Source of the DNA: Synechococcus sp. WH 8109
Lineage (GTDB): Bacteria; Cyanobacteriota; Cyanobacteriia; PCC-6307; Cyanobiaceae
Length of the DNA: 64,000 nt
Assembly: GCF_000161795.2 (NCBI RefSeq)
Contig: NZ_CP006882.1
Location: forward strand, 1,860,001-1,924,000
Direction: 5' to 3'
The notes beneath the pieces were generated by a model. That model saw only the letters and a list, made by a program, of their open reading frames with translations, was not told the origin of the DNA and made no database searches. Positions 1 through 8,183 of this stretch are shown here, piece by piece (the first letter of the stretch is position 1; each line of letters opens with the position of its first letter). A program made the translations under genes and the position numbers.

Positions 1-600
1 TATAAGCGGTATCAATGCGGCCAAACTTCGCACAAAAAGGGACATTGTGACACACGCACCAAAGCCAAGTATTTTCCAGCGAAAGATTCTACGCGATGCA
101 TCTTTAGCAGATGTTAAAAAATATACTTGTGCCATTATTAGTGCAATCAAAATCATATCAGGTCCTGCTGTACGCAACGACTGAAAATAAATAGGCATAG
201 CAATTAATGATAAAGAAGCAACCAGAGAATTCAGAGGCTTAAAGTATCTCAGAGAAGTAAAATAAAAAAACAATGTTGCTATATATCCTGCTACAATGCT
301 CGGCAATCTAGAAGCCCAGTCACTAATTCCAAAGATCTTCAGACTTATAGCGATTGCCCAATACGAACCAACTGTTTTGTGGTGAGGCGATGTAAATGGA
401 GAGAGCCAATCTCCTGAATCAGATATTAACCTTGCTCGTCTTGCATAAAGACCTTCGTCATGAGCGATTAAACTCTGAGCATCAGGCCACATTAGCGAAA
501 TAAAGACGATCAATATCAATAAAGATATAAGAAAAATATGTACATTTATAGTATTCTTTTTAAGAAGAGAACGCATTGAAAGCTTGTTAAGCAACTGCAT
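1..600 (-). CDS. GT39/ArnT-like membrane glycosyltransferase, N-terminal part (runs off the window)
   Basis: The minus strand is open from an ATG at 600 to the window edge (200 codons), so only the N-terminal part is visible. After a charged start there is a hydrophobic segment (about residues 20-38), then an acidic HDEGLYARRARL motif (Asp48-Glu49) on the first outer loop, then GDWLSPF and a KTVGSYWAIA stretch, followed by more membrane segments. This order is typical of GT-C enzymes of the PMT/ArnT type, which transfer sugars from polyprenyl-phosphate donors on the outer face of the membrane. A second possible start is the Met at residue 9. The region is AT-rich, unlike the rest of the window, which suggests horizontal acquisition. 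The acceptor cannot be told. Confidence 0.7.
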   Translation of the reverse strand, partial: MQLLNKLSMRSLLKKNTINVHIFLISLLILIVFISLMWPDAQSLIAHDEGLYARRARLISDSGDWLSPFTSPHHKTVGSYWAIAISLKIFGISDWASRLPSIVAGYIATLFFYFTSLRYFKPLNSLVASLSLIAMPIYFQSLRTAGPDMILIALIMAQVYFLTSAKDASRRIFRWKILGFGACVTMSLFVRSLAALIPLI

Positions 601-658
601 TGGGAAAGAAAGATTAGCTCTCAACAAAATTCAGAGTATCGATATAGGATATTGCACA

Positions 659-2221
659 TCACCTACTCAAGGCCTTGACACGACCAACTTTATAAATATG
701 GTATCTTTCTGGCTTATTATACGAACGAAGAAAACTTTTGACAAATTCAATCGTTATATCATCGGAGAGTTCTAAATGACCTCGCCCAAAATCATGCTTT
801 AATTTTGAGCTATTGCTTAGAATTACAAGCAACGAATTATTATTTGGATGCGAATCCATGTATTCTTGAATATAATCCAATGAGTTCTCTCTACTTAATG
901 ATGAATTCCGATTAACCCACTCAGCAAAGGTACCTAATCGATTGATTTCAGGATAATAAATTGATTTCCCAAGATAACCCGAGACAGAAGCAAGCTCTAC
1001 ATCCCTGGAACCAAACAAAGGCCAATTAGCATACTCTGAATTTCTTATAAAAGTAGCAACTTCTTTGCTCGCAGAATATGGGTAAACAATATCAAGGAAA
1101 ACCCTATGAATCCCTGCAAAGAAATGAATAACTAGAATAATAGATAAAAATAACGAGAATCTGGATTTAGATTCAATTAAATATGACTGCTTAACGTTGA
1201 CCCCCGAACTGCTGCAAGACACCGAAAGATCTGATCTACACAGCCAAACCGAAGCCATTATAATTATAAAATAAATTCCGAAATGCCTTGAGCCTGCGCC
1301 ACTATATACAGCAGCATTAAAGCAAAGCAAACAAAATGTAGACGAACAATAGAACAACAGCGCTTTTCGTGAACACCTTATATACAAGATTGTAGTTAGC
1401 ATTAATGCAACAGATACAGCAGCTGACACTGATAAATCAATCCATCGGGAGGAGTTAGGTACAATTAAAATATTACCACCTAAGTATCTACCAAAAGCAA
1501 CTAAAATTGACTTCAAGCTTATACCAATGGACGCACTATCAATACTTCGGGAGGTCTGAAAAAGGCTATTCAATGACAGCCATGTAGCAATAAATACAAC
1601 AATCGCAGACGCAAGGTAATTCAAAGAATCTACAGAAGAAAACTCCCGCTCACCTTTGCGTAATCTTTTATATAAAGTGTCATCGGCTACTGTAATAAAA
1701 AATCCAATTGCAATACTCCAAGCGAGAGCATGAGTATTCAGCAGCAAAGCTATGAGAAATGATATGCCAACTAGGCTATATTTTCTCTTGCTTACATAAA
1801 TTACGCCAACAAAAGTCAAAAGCTGGATTACAACATAGTGCCTAGAGATAAGGCAATACTCCCAAAACGGGAAATAGCCAAACGCGAATAATAACTTCTG
1901 AAACTTTGAGAAAGGAGCTCGACTTAAAAATACAAAGACACAAGTCGCCGCAAGTGACCATTGCATTAGCTGCAGGGACAATGGGTTTTCATATATCAAT
2001 GAAGATATAAACGTTAATAATGGGTAAACTATAGGATGTCCAGATGGAGCATTATTATTCCACAGCTCAAAAATATTTGAGCTTCCTACTGCTACCAACC
2101 AACCCTGCATCTCATCACGCCAAAGCACATGTGAAGAGACGCCAACTAGCGTAATCGCGATATAAATTATAAATACTACTTTAAGTGAGATTTTTGAGCT
2201 TAAGTGGCGTATAGACATCAA
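659..2221 (-). CDS. Polytopic membrane protein, probable GT-C-type glycosyltransferase
   Basis: This 520-residue protein has about ten hydrophobic segments. After the first segment (residues 12-33) comes an acidic LWRDEMQGW motif (Asp36-Glu37), the same place where GT-C enzymes carry their catalytic acidic residues. About the last 110 residues are hydrophilic, as in the soluble C-terminal domain of many GT-C proteins. I do not recognise a named family and the acceptor is unknown. It follows the partial glycosyltransferase gene's start region on the same strand with 58 nt between them, and both are AT-rich. They may belong to an island for surface polysaccharide or protein glycosylation. The function is inferred from topology and one motif only. 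Confidence 0.6.
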   Translation of the reverse strand: MMSIRHLSSKISLKVVFIIYIAITLVGVSSHVLWRDEMQGWLVAVGSSNIFELWNNNAPSGHPIVYPLLTFISSLIYENPLSLQLMQWSLAATCVFVFLSRAPFSKFQKLLFAFGYFPFWEYCLISRHYVVIQLLTFVGVIYVSKRKYSLVGISFLIALLLNTHALAWSIAIGFFITVADDTLYKRLRKGEREFSSVDSLNYLASAIVVFIATWLSLNSLFQTSRSIDSASIGISLKSILVAFGRYLGGNILIVPNSSRWIDLSVSAAVSVALMLTTILYIRCSRKALLFYCSSTFCLLCFNAAVYSGAGSRHFGIYFIIIMASVWLCRSDLSVSCSSSGVNVKQSYLIESKSRFSLFLSIILVIHFFAGIHRVFLDIVYPYSASKEVATFIRNSEYANWPLFGSRDVELASVSGYLGKSIYYPEINRLGTFAEWVNRNSSLSRENSLDYIQEYMDSHPNNNSLLVILSNSSKLKHDFGRGHLELSDDITIEFVKSFLRSYNKPERYHIYKVGRVKALSR

Positions 2222-2537
2222 CTTTTTAAAATAGGCAAGGCATATAAAGCGTAAGCAAAGATGGAGCGAAAAGATATTTTGTAACCAAATTTAATTACTT
2301 TTTTAGATTCAAAAGTATCGACTAGGTAGCAAGGCGAAGTATTGATTGCGATTAACGAACTCAGAACAAGACGAGGGTAATACTTAGAGCTAATCTAGAG
2401 AATATTATTACCAAGCGACCGCGGATCAGTACAAGCAGATTTACCATTCATTGCCGCCCAGGAATCGTCAATAAGAGCAGCCTAACGCTTAAAATAAAGG
2501 CAAATAAATTATAAAAGATTTTTGCAAAATAATTAAT
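2222..2537. other. AT-rich intergenic stretch at the island edge
   Basis: This 316-bp stretch has no convincing reading frame on either strand. It is AT-rich like the two glycosyltransferase-like genes to its left and stops sharply at 2537/2538, where a GC-rich copy of psbD begins. It should contain the promoter of the gene ending at 659. I see no tRNA, no integrase gene and no clear terminator in it. Confidence 0.6.
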
Positions 2538-3001
2538 GCAGACCTTCATTCAGAAGGATGTTCTTGGTGTAGAAGGTCTCGAATTCGGGATCTTCTGCAG
2601 CGCGGATTTCCTGTGACACGAAGTCATAGGCGCGCAGGTTGAGGGCCAGGCCGATGATGCCGATGGAACTTGTCCACAGGCCCATCACAGGCACGAACAG
2701 CATGAAGAAGTGCAGCCAGCGCTTGTTGGAGAAGGCGATACCGAAGATCTGACTCCAGAAGCGGTTGGCGGTGACCATCGAATAGGTCTCTTCTTCCTGA
2801 GTGGGCTCGAACGCCTTGAAGGTGTTGGCCTGCTCACCGTCCTCAAACAGTGTGTTTTCCACGGTGGCGCCGTGAATGGCGCAGAGCAGTGCACCGCCGA
2901 GGATGCCGGCGACGCCCATCATGTGGAAGGGGTTCAGGGTCCAGTTGTGGAAGCCCTGGAGGAAGAGAAGGAAGCGGAGATTGCAGCCACACCGAAGGAG
3001 G
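2538..3001 (-). pseudogene. psbD: psbD 3' fragment (duplicated piece of the D2 gene)
   Basis: This segment repeats 3991-4455 of the intact psbD in the same orientation. Comparing the two by eye I find no difference over the first 441 bp; near its upstream end the fragment lacks one A (opposite 4432) and has one T for C (2982 versus 4436). It covers codons about 170-325 of D2 and has no promoter, start codon or N-terminal half. Translation from the missing base is out of frame, so only residues 179-324 read correctly. It ends with a His codon and a TAA supplied by the AT-rich flank. It cannot make a D2 protein. It marks the junction between the AT-rich island and the core chromosome. Confidence 0.93.
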
Positions 3002-3114
3002 TGCAACCCCCTTGCAGGTCACAGCCAAAAGCAGCACCTTGCATAAAGCACAGGTTAAGCAAAGGTTTAGGAACGAAGTATGAGGCCGGAGTTCATCCAC
3101 CCCACAAGCGAACC

Positions 3115-3855
3115 GTGATTAAGGAACCCACTACAGCAAATCCAAACCAGATCGGAATCATTCCGCTCACGCCACGATCGATCCGAAAGCTGCTATTGGC
3201 CATCACCGCAGGGCTATTGCTGGCCCACAGCGTCGTGCAAGTGGGCATTTACGGCTTCGGGGCGGAGAAACATTGGCTGGACAGCCTCAACATGGACCGC
3301 GAACTCAACCTGCCCACACTGTTCAGCAGCGCGCTGTTGCTGATGGCGGCACTGTTGATGCAACGACTGGGGCAGAGCAGCGATCGCATCGCTGCTCAGG
3401 ACTGGCGTTTGCTGTCGAAGATTTTCATCTTTCTGGCACTCGACGAAGCCCTTCAGATCCACGAGATCCTTATCATTCCAGGGCTCAGGCACCAGGTGCA
3501 CCCAGCTCTGGCATCTACCTGGGTGGTGCCCTATGCCGTCCTCGCCCTCATCCTCCTGTGGCGGTTTCGCCACTTCCTCGGCTCAATCTCGCCAGCAACG
3601 GCATCACGGTTGCTGCGATCAGGTGCCGTTTACATCGGCGGTGCCATCGGCATGGAAATGATCGGCAGCTTCGCCGTTCGATCCAGCCTGATCCGCCTGC
3701 ATAGCCCCTGGTATGGCGCAATTACAGGTATGGAGGAAGCGTTGGAACTGCTTGGCATCATTCTGCTCATCGATGCACTGTTGCGAGCGCTGCTCGATCA
3801 ACGCAACAGAATTGATTTCACCTTGCGTCTGGGACCTAATTCAGACAGCAACTGA
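3115..3855 (+). CDS. Membrane protein of unknown function with LDExxxxHE and MEExxxxLGI motifs
   Basis: The frame encodes about 246 residues if it starts at the in-frame GTG at 3115. The frame is open further upstream, but that part is antisense to the psbD fragment and is unlikely to be real. There are five or six hydrophobic segments. One carries LALDEALQIHE, and a late segment carries MEEALELLGI. The acidic and histidine residues inside membrane segments hint at metal or cofactor binding, but that is a guess. A decayed gene at 46476-47100 shows the same motif order. The gene lies between the psbD fragment and intact psbD and converges on psbD with the terminator in between. The start codon is uncertain because no clear ribosome binding site is seen. 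Confidence 0.7.
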   Translation: MIKEPTTANPNQIGIIPLTPRSIRKLLLAITAGLLLAHSVVQVGIYGFGAEKHWLDSLNMDRELNLPTLFSSALLLMAALLMQRLGQSSDRIAAQDWRLLSKIFIFLALDEALQIHEILIIPGLRHQVHPALASTWVVPYAVLALILLWRFRHFLGSISPATASRLLRSGAVYIGGAIGMEMIGSFAVRSSLIRLHSPWYGAITGMEEALELLGIILLIDALLRALLDQRNRIDFTLRLGPNSDSN

Positions 3856-3857
3856 AC

Positions 3858-3885
3858 CAAAAAAAAACCGCCCGGTTGGGCGGTT
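3858..3885 (-). terminator. Rho-independent terminator of psbD
   Basis: Read on the minus strand, an 8-bp GC-rich stem (AACCGCCC/GGGCGGTT, at 3866-3885) with a 4-nt loop is followed by nine T residues. It lies 22 bp after the psbD stop codon. On the plus strand the same A-tract precedes the hairpin, so it is not a good terminator for the convergent membrane-protein gene ending at 3855. Confidence 0.85.
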
Positions 3886-3907
3886 GAAGGAACCATCGAA
3901 CTTGCGT

Positions 3908-4963
3908 TCAGAGGGCATTACCACGGGGCAGAACCTCTTCAGGGAAGACGAAGTTTTCGTGCGGCTGGTCAGCCGGTGCCATCCAGGCACGCAGACCTTC
4001 ATTCAGAAGGATGTTCTTGGTGTAGAAGGTCTCGAATTCGGGATCTTCTGCAGCGCGGATTTCCTGTGACACGAAGTCATAGGCGCGCAGGTTGAGGGCC
4101 AGGCCGATGATGCCGATGGAACTTGTCCACAGGCCCATCACAGGCACGAACAGCATGAAGAAGTGCAGCCAGCGCTTGTTGGAGAAGGCGATACCGAAGA
4201 TCTGACTCCAGAAGCGGTTGGCGGTGACCATCGAATAGGTCTCTTCTTCCTGAGTGGGCTCGAACGCCTTGAAGGTGTTGGCCTGCTCACCGTCCTCAAA
4301 CAGTGTGTTTTCCACGGTGGCGCCGTGAATGGCGCAGAGCAGTGCACCGCCGAGGATGCCGGCGACGCCCATCATGTGGAAGGGGTTCAGGGTCCAGTTG
4401 TGGAAGCCCTGGAGGAAGAGAAGGAAGCGGAAGATCGCAGCCACACCGAAGGAGGGCGCGAAGAACCAGCTGCTCTGGCCGAGGGGATACATCAGGAAGA
4501 CACTGACGAACACCGCGATCGGACCGGAGAAGGCGATGGCGTTGTAAGGGCGGATGCCCACCAGACGAGCGATCTCGAACTGACGGAGCATGAAGCCGAT
4601 CAGTGCGAAGGCGCCGTGCAGGGCCACGAAGGCCCAGAGGCCGCCGAGCTGGCACCAGCGAACGAAGTCACCTTGGGCTTCAGGGCCCCAGAGCAGCAGC
4701 AAGCTGTGACCCATCGCATCAGCGGGGGTGGACACAGCAGCGGTCAGGAAATTGCAACCTTCCAGGTACGAAGAGGCAATGCCGTGGGTGTACCAAGAGG
4801 TGACAAAGGTGGTGCCTGTCAGCCAGCCACCGATGGCCAGGTAGGCCGTTGGGAGGAGAAGGATGCCGGACCAGCCGACAAAAACGAAGCGGTCGCGCTT
4901 GAGCCAGTCATCGAGGACGTCAAACCATCCCCGCTGTGGCGCGCGTCCTACAGCGATCGTCAT
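3908..4963 (-). CDS. psbD: Photosystem II D2 reaction-centre protein
   Basis: The product is the full 351-residue D2 subunit of photosystem II in the thylakoid membrane. Key residues are visible: His116 (accessory chlorophyll), Tyr159 (redox-active tyrosine D), His196 (P680 chlorophyll), His213 and His267 (non-haem iron) and Trp252 near QA. I chose the ATG at 4963, giving the usual [10 protein letters not shown] start; the frame is open 49 codons further upstream but that is not part of the family. No psbC follows, so this is a monocistronic psbD, probably the second copy that cyanobacteria carry besides psbDC. Its 3' half is repeated at 2538-3001. The UPF0367 gene diverges from it across 164 bp. 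Confidence 0.98.
   Translation of the reverse strand: MTIAVGRAPQRGWFDVLDDWLKRDRFVFVGWSGILLLPTAYLAIGGWLTGTTFVTSWYTHGIASSYLEGCNFLTAAVSTPADAMGHSLLLLWGPEAQGDFVRWCQLGGLWAFVALHGAFALIGFMLRQFEIARLVGIRPYNAIAFSGPIAVFVSVFLMYPLGQSSWFFAPSFGVAAIFRFLLFLQGFHNWTLNPFHMMGVAGILGGALLCAIHGATVENTLFEDGEQANTFKAFEPTQEEETYSMVTANRFWSQIFGIAFSNKRWLHFFMLFVPVMGLWTSSIGIIGLALNLRAYDFVSQEIRAAEDPEFETFYTKNILLNEGLRAWMAPADQPHENFVFPEEVLPRGNAL
3991..4455. repeat. Parent copy of the psbD direct repeat
   Basis: This part of intact psbD is repeated at 2538-3001 in direct orientation, offset by 1453 bp. It encodes D2 residues about 170-325, including both iron-ligand histidines. Recombination between the copies would remove the membrane-protein gene at 3115 and the psbD terminator, and would replace the last 27 codons of D2 by a single His. 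Confidence 0.95.
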
Positions 4964-5127
4964 GAGAGGTACTTCATGATCCGTTACATGGCTGAGCCTA
5001 GGGGGTGATGGCCGAAATGTGGCGGCTCCCCACACCCTTTTCTTGGGGATGAGTAGAAATGCGCATTTTAAGACCGACAGGATGCCGGTCCCTCCGCGAA
5101 GATGACGCATCGCTTCTTTCCAACGCT

Positions 5128-5391
5128 GTGTACGTCATCGAACTGGCCCTGCGCATGAGTCCTGTCCCGGTGTCTGTTCAGCGCAAGGATCATGCAGATT
5201 CCGATGCGCTGTATCAGCAGATCCGCCAGGCCCTCGAGAACGGCCAACCGCGGCTGCTGGAGCTCACCTGCGAGAAAGTGGAAGGCAAGAAAGTAACGCT
5301 GCTGGTCAGTGAAGTTCTTGCCGTTCAGCTTTATGAGAAAGCTTCGGCAGCGGGTGGCAGCAAGCGTCCCGGCTTTTCCTTTGATTCCTGA
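5128..5391 (+). CDS. UPF0367 family protein
   Basis: This is a small soluble protein of 87 residues if it starts at the GTG at 5128. That start gives [12 protein letters not shown], which matches the usual beginning of the cyanobacterial UPF0367 family as I remember it (MYVIELAL...), and the expected length of 86-89 residues. An upstream ATG at 5059 would add 23 unrelated residues. The function of the family is not known. The gene diverges from psbD across 164 bp, so the two may share regulatory sequence. Its 3' end overlaps the next gene, the ABC ATPase, by about 60-80 nt in a different frame, which suggests co-transcription. Confidence 0.85.
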   Translation: MYVIELALRMSPVPVSVQRKDHADSDALYQQIRQALENGQPRLLELTCEKVEGKKVTLLVSEVLAVQLYEKASAAGGSKRPGFSFDS

Positions 5392-6070
5392 CAACTCGAC
5401 CGCCGAACTATGCATTGAGGCCGTTAGCCACCGCTGGCCGAACGGCCAACAGGCCCTCAACCGTTGCAGCCTGGTCATTCCTGGCCCAGGCCTCTGGATG
5501 CTGGTGGGCAGCAACGGCAGCGGCAAAAGCACCCTGTTCCGCCTGATTTCAGGACTGCTCGAACCCCAGAGCGGACGAATCGCCTGCCGCACCAAAACGG
5601 CCTTGGTATTTCAGAACCCAGACCATCAGCTACTGCTCCCCAGTTGCGGCAGCGATCTGATGCTGGGCATGGACCCTGAAGGCCCCCAGCAGGACCGCCT
5701 GAGCACTGTGCGCGACCTGCTTCTCCAGCTTGGCCTCGCCCAGCTGGAGAAGCGGCCGATTCACAGCCTCAGCGGCGGCCAGAAACAACGCCTGGCCATT
5801 GCCGGAGCCCTGGCCAGTGACGCCGGGCTCCTGCTGCTGGATGAACCGACCGCCCTGCTCGATCCCAACAGCCAATCAACTGTTCTGAGCACCGTGCAAC
5901 GGCTTTGCAAAGACCCCGTGAAGCCGATCACGGCGCTGTGGATAACCCACAGGCTTGGGGAATTGGCCTTCGCCGATGGCGCCGCCCGCATGCAAGACGG
6001 TCGGATTGGACCATGGACCCGGGGAACAGAACTGCAACGGCGCTTGCAGGGGGGCACATTCGAGGGTTAA
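5309..6070 (+). CDS. ABC transporter ATP-binding protein, ECF (EcfA/CbiO-like) type
   Basis: This is a 253-residue ATPase with Walker [10 protein letters not shown] (67-75), a Q-loop in FQNPDHQLL (101-109), the LSGGQ signature (154-158), Walker B LLLLDEP (174-180) and an ITHR H-loop. The FQNPD-Q motif is characteristic of energy-coupling-factor ATPases, which drive uptake of vitamins or metal ions with a T component and a substrate-binding S component. No membrane partner is present nearby, so the substrate is unknown. The start is ambiguous: ATG at 5309, ATG at 5333 and GTG at 5354 are all possible, and every one overlaps the UPF0367 gene. The tRNA-Asn gene follows 16 bp after the stop. Confidence 0.88.
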   Translation: MKFLPFSFMRKLRQRVAASVPAFPLIPDNSTAELCIEAVSHRWPNGQQALNRCSLVIPGPGLWMLVGSNGSGKSTLFRLISGLLEPQSGRIACRTKTALVFQNPDHQLLLPSCGSDLMLGMDPEGPQQDRLSTVRDLLLQLGLAQLEKRPIHSLSGGQKQRLAIAGALASDAGLLLLDEPTALLDPNSQSTVLSTVQRLCKDPVKPITALWITHRLGELAFADGAARMQDGRIGPWTRGTELQRRLQGGTFEG

Positions 6071-6086
6071 GTTCTTCGGGTCTCAT

Positions 6087-6158
6087 TCCTCGGTAGCTCA
6101 GCGGTAGAGCGGTCGACTGTTAATCGATTGGTCGCAGGTTCGAATCCCGCCCGGGGAG
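6087..6158 (+). tRNA. tRNA-Asn (GUU)
   Basis: The 72-nt cloverleaf has an acceptor stem TCCTCGG pairing with CCGGGGA (one T-G pair), a D-arm with GGTAGAGC, an anticodon stem GTCGA/TCGAT around loop CTGTTAA (anticodon GTT), and a T-loop TTCGAAT. The discriminator base is G and CCA is not encoded. The middle pair of the T stem (GCAGG/CCCGC) is an A-C mismatch, which is unusual. A strong terminator follows 6 nt after the gene. Confidence 0.95.
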
Positions 6159-6164
6159 CTTTAA

Positions 6165-6192
6165 AGCCACAGCCCACGCTGTGGCTTTTTTT
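6165..6192 (+). terminator. Rho-independent terminator after tRNA-Asn
   Basis: A perfect 9-bp stem AGCCACAGC/GCTGTGGCT with a CCAC loop is followed by six more T residues (seven Ts in all). It ends the tRNA-Asn transcript, and possibly the preceding ABC ATPase transcript. Confidence 0.93.
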
Positions 6193-6438
6193 GATTAAAA
6201 GAGGAATTTCGTGACGGGTGATTGCCCGAAGCGGAAGACTTCCTAAACAGCCACCGGCAAAAGACAAGCAAAAAAACCTCCAGATCGCTCTTCCTGCAAG
6301 CGATCTGCGACAACCATGCCCCTGATGGCCTCCTTGTTGACAATCTGCAGACAGTTGAAAAGCTTGAGAGAATCAGTTCAGCGTTAATCCCTGCAGACAA
6401 GCGCTCTTTATTTCTCCAGCCGAATTGCCGCCGAACCG
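6193..6438 (+). promoter_or_regulatory. Upstream region of rpaA
   Basis: These 246 bp between the tRNA terminator and the rpaA start must hold the rpaA promoter and 5' leader. The frame open here (from 6222) is not protein-like. The only structure I see is an inverted repeat at 6281-6307. No confident -10/-35 pair can be given. Confidence 0.5.
6281..6307 (+). promoter_or_regulatory. Inverted repeat in the rpaA leader or promoter
   Basis: Perfect 9-bp arms CAGATCGCT and AGCGATCTG flank a 9-nt spacer, 132 bp before the rpaA start. It has no T-tract and is therefore not a terminator. It could be an operator for a dimeric regulator or an mRNA hairpin. Confidence 0.4.
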
Positions 6439-7227
6439 ATGAAGCCCTGCATCCTGCTAATCGAAGATGACCAGGACATGCGCGACCTGGTGAGCGGCCA
6501 CTTAGAGCACAGCGGCTTCGATGTGCAGCGCGCCGACGATGGCATCAAAGGTCAGGCCCTCGCATTGCAATACACCCCGGATCTGATCCTGCTGGATCTG
6601 ATGCTGCCCAAAGTGGATGGCCTCACCCTGTGTCAGCGTCTGCGGCGCGATGACCGCACTGCTGGGATTCCGATCCTGATGCTCACGGCTCTCGGTGGAA
6701 CCAAAGACAAGGTGAGCGGTTTCAATTCCGGAGCCGACGATTACCTGACCAAACCCTTCGACCTGGAGGAACTTCAGGTGAGGATCAAAGCCCTGCTGCG
6801 TCGTAGTGACCGAGCTCCTGTTGGAAGCAGCAACCACAACGAGATCCTCAGCTACGGGCCTCTCACCCTGGTGCCCGAGCGCTTTGAAGCCATCTGGTTT
6901 GATCAACCCGTTCGGCTCACGCACCTGGAGTTCGAACTGCTTCATTGCCTGCTGCAGCGACACGGTCAGACGGTGGCCCCCTCGTTGATCCTCAAGGAGG
7001 TGTGGGGCTACGAGCCCGATGACGACATCGAGGCCATTCGCGTGCACGTCAGACACCTGCGCACCAAGCTGGAACCCGATCCCCGCAAACCACGCTTCAT
7101 CAAGACGGTGTACGGAGCGGGCTATTGCCTGGAACTGCCCGCCAGCACCCAGATGGATGGCCTGGAGGACGTGGTGGCCATGGCACGCGAAGAGCGCAAA
7201 CAGCAAGGCGATCGAGCCTCGGCTTAA
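6439..7227 (+). CDS. rpaA: Response regulator RpaA (circadian clock output)
   Basis: This 262-residue OmpR/PhoB-type regulator has a receiver domain (1-120, phospho-acceptor Asp53 in [10 protein letters not shown] near residue 105) and a winged-helix DNA-binding domain (about 140-232). The stretch [19 protein letters not shown] and the tail reading [10 protein letters not shown] are hallmarks of RpaA as I know it. RpaA receives the signal of the KaiABC clock through the kinase SasA and sets the dusk programme; in Synechocystis it also affects energy transfer from phycobilisomes. The start ATG gives the usual MKP beginning. The gene is alone on this strand and converges on holB with 18 bp between stop codons. 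Confidence 0.93.
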   Translation: MKPCILLIEDDQDMRDLVSGHLEHSGFDVQRADDGIKGQALALQYTPDLILLDLMLPKVDGLTLCQRLRRDDRTAGIPILMLTALGGTKDKVSGFNSGADDYLTKPFDLEELQVRIKALLRRSDRAPVGSSNHNEILSYGPLTLVPERFEAIWFDQPVRLTHLEFELLHCLLQRHGQTVAPSLILKEVWGYEPDDDIEAIRVHVRHLRTKLEPDPRKPRFIKTVYGAGYCLELPASTQMDGLEDVVAMAREERKQQGDRASA

Positions 7228-7245
7228 TCGCCGTTAATGCACTTA

Positions 7246-8178
7246 TTAGACAGATGCCGTGAGGTCCAGCAACGCCACTTCCCAGGCTAATCGCGGCTGA
7301 ACGAATGAAAGCAGCTGGCCCCGCAGCCTGTCCAAGCGCTTGAGGCTTGAGGCGGAACTGCCGGAGTTCCAAAGCCGGTGTTGCCACCAGCCAATCAACC
7401 AAAGCTGCTGCTCGCCATCGAGGGCTTCGCAGAGATCGCGTGCCAACGCCAGTGCATCCATTGGAGTGACGGGAAGCGAATCGAGGCGCTGAACCAACTG
7501 CTCGGGCAGACCAGCCAGGCTGCGGCGATGGTCGATTAGGGCGCCTGGAGACCCGGCAGCCAAGGCCAGAAGTTCCGGCGAATCTTGAGAGGTTGCATCG
7601 GTGCGCTCGAGCACCTGAGCCATGGCCTCGGGGTTGAGCCGAAGGAAACGGATCAACTGACAGCGGGAGCGAATTGTGCTGAGCAACCGCTCAGGGGCTG
7701 ACGTCAACAGAATCAGCACCCCATGGCCGGGTTCCTCCAGCGTTTTCAACAGGGCATTGGCCGCAGCTTCCGCCATCGCCTCAGCAGCCTCAATCACAAC
7801 CATCCCGCGCTTCGCCTCCACCGGCTGACGGGCCAAACAGCGTCCGATGTCGCGGATCTGCTCCAGGCGCAACTGGGGCGGAGTGCGGCGGCTGAGTCCC
7901 GCCTCCTCGGCTTCGGCGCGGGTCAGCAAACGGCCCTGATGCTGATAGGTGGGTTCCACCCAGAGCAGGTCGGGGTGATTGCGTTCCAGCAGGCGTCGAC
8001 GTTCCCGCGACGAGGGCTGACCATCGGCCAGCAGTCCCTCCAGAAAACGCACTGCCGCCAACTGACGTCCTACCCCCTCAGGGCCGGCAAAGAGGTAGGC
8101 CGGGGCAACGCGTTCCTGGGCTAGGGCCGCCGAAAGCAGATCAACGGCGAGGGACTGGCCGATCAGATCCCCGAACAT
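7246..8178 (-). CDS. holB: DNA polymerase III delta' subunit
   Basis: This 310-residue clamp-loader subunit belongs to the AAA+ fold. The Walker A region reads GPEGVGRQ, where Lys-Ser/Thr are replaced, as expected for delta', which does not hydrolyse ATP. The sensor/SRC-type motif region STIRSRCQLIRF is present, and the C-terminal half is the helical collar. The start is the ATG at 8178, giving MFGDLIGQ; the longer open frame upstream overlaps tmk and is not real. It is the last gene of the series copper ATPase-tmk-holB, with 5 bp between tmk stop and holB start. I do not see the Zn-binding cysteines found in some bacterial delta' proteins. Confidence 0.92.
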   Translation of the reverse strand: MFGDLIGQSLAVDLLSAALAQERVAPAYLFAGPEGVGRQLAAVRFLEGLLADGQPSSRERRRLLERNHPDLLWVEPTYQHQGRLLTRAEAEEAGLSRRTPPQLRLEQIRDIGRCLARQPVEAKRGMVVIEAAEAMAEAAANALLKTLEEPGHGVLILLTSAPERLLSTIRSRCQLIRFLRLNPEAMAQVLERTDATSQDSPELLALAAGSPGALIDHRRSLAGLPEQLVQRLDSLPVTPMDALALARDLCEALDGEQQLWLIGWWQHRLWNSGSSASSLKRLDRLRGQLLSFVQPRLAWEVALLDLTASV

Positions 8179-8183
8179 CGCGC

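Noticed and set aside
2710-3114. Upstream part of the 381-residue frame ending at 3855
   Set aside because: It is antisense to the psbD fragment and the same antisense frame occurs opposite intact psbD; the membrane protein itself begins near 3115.
4993-5000. GTTACAT near psbD as an RpaB (HLR1) site
   Set aside because: Only one half-site is present, with no second direct repeat at the right distance.
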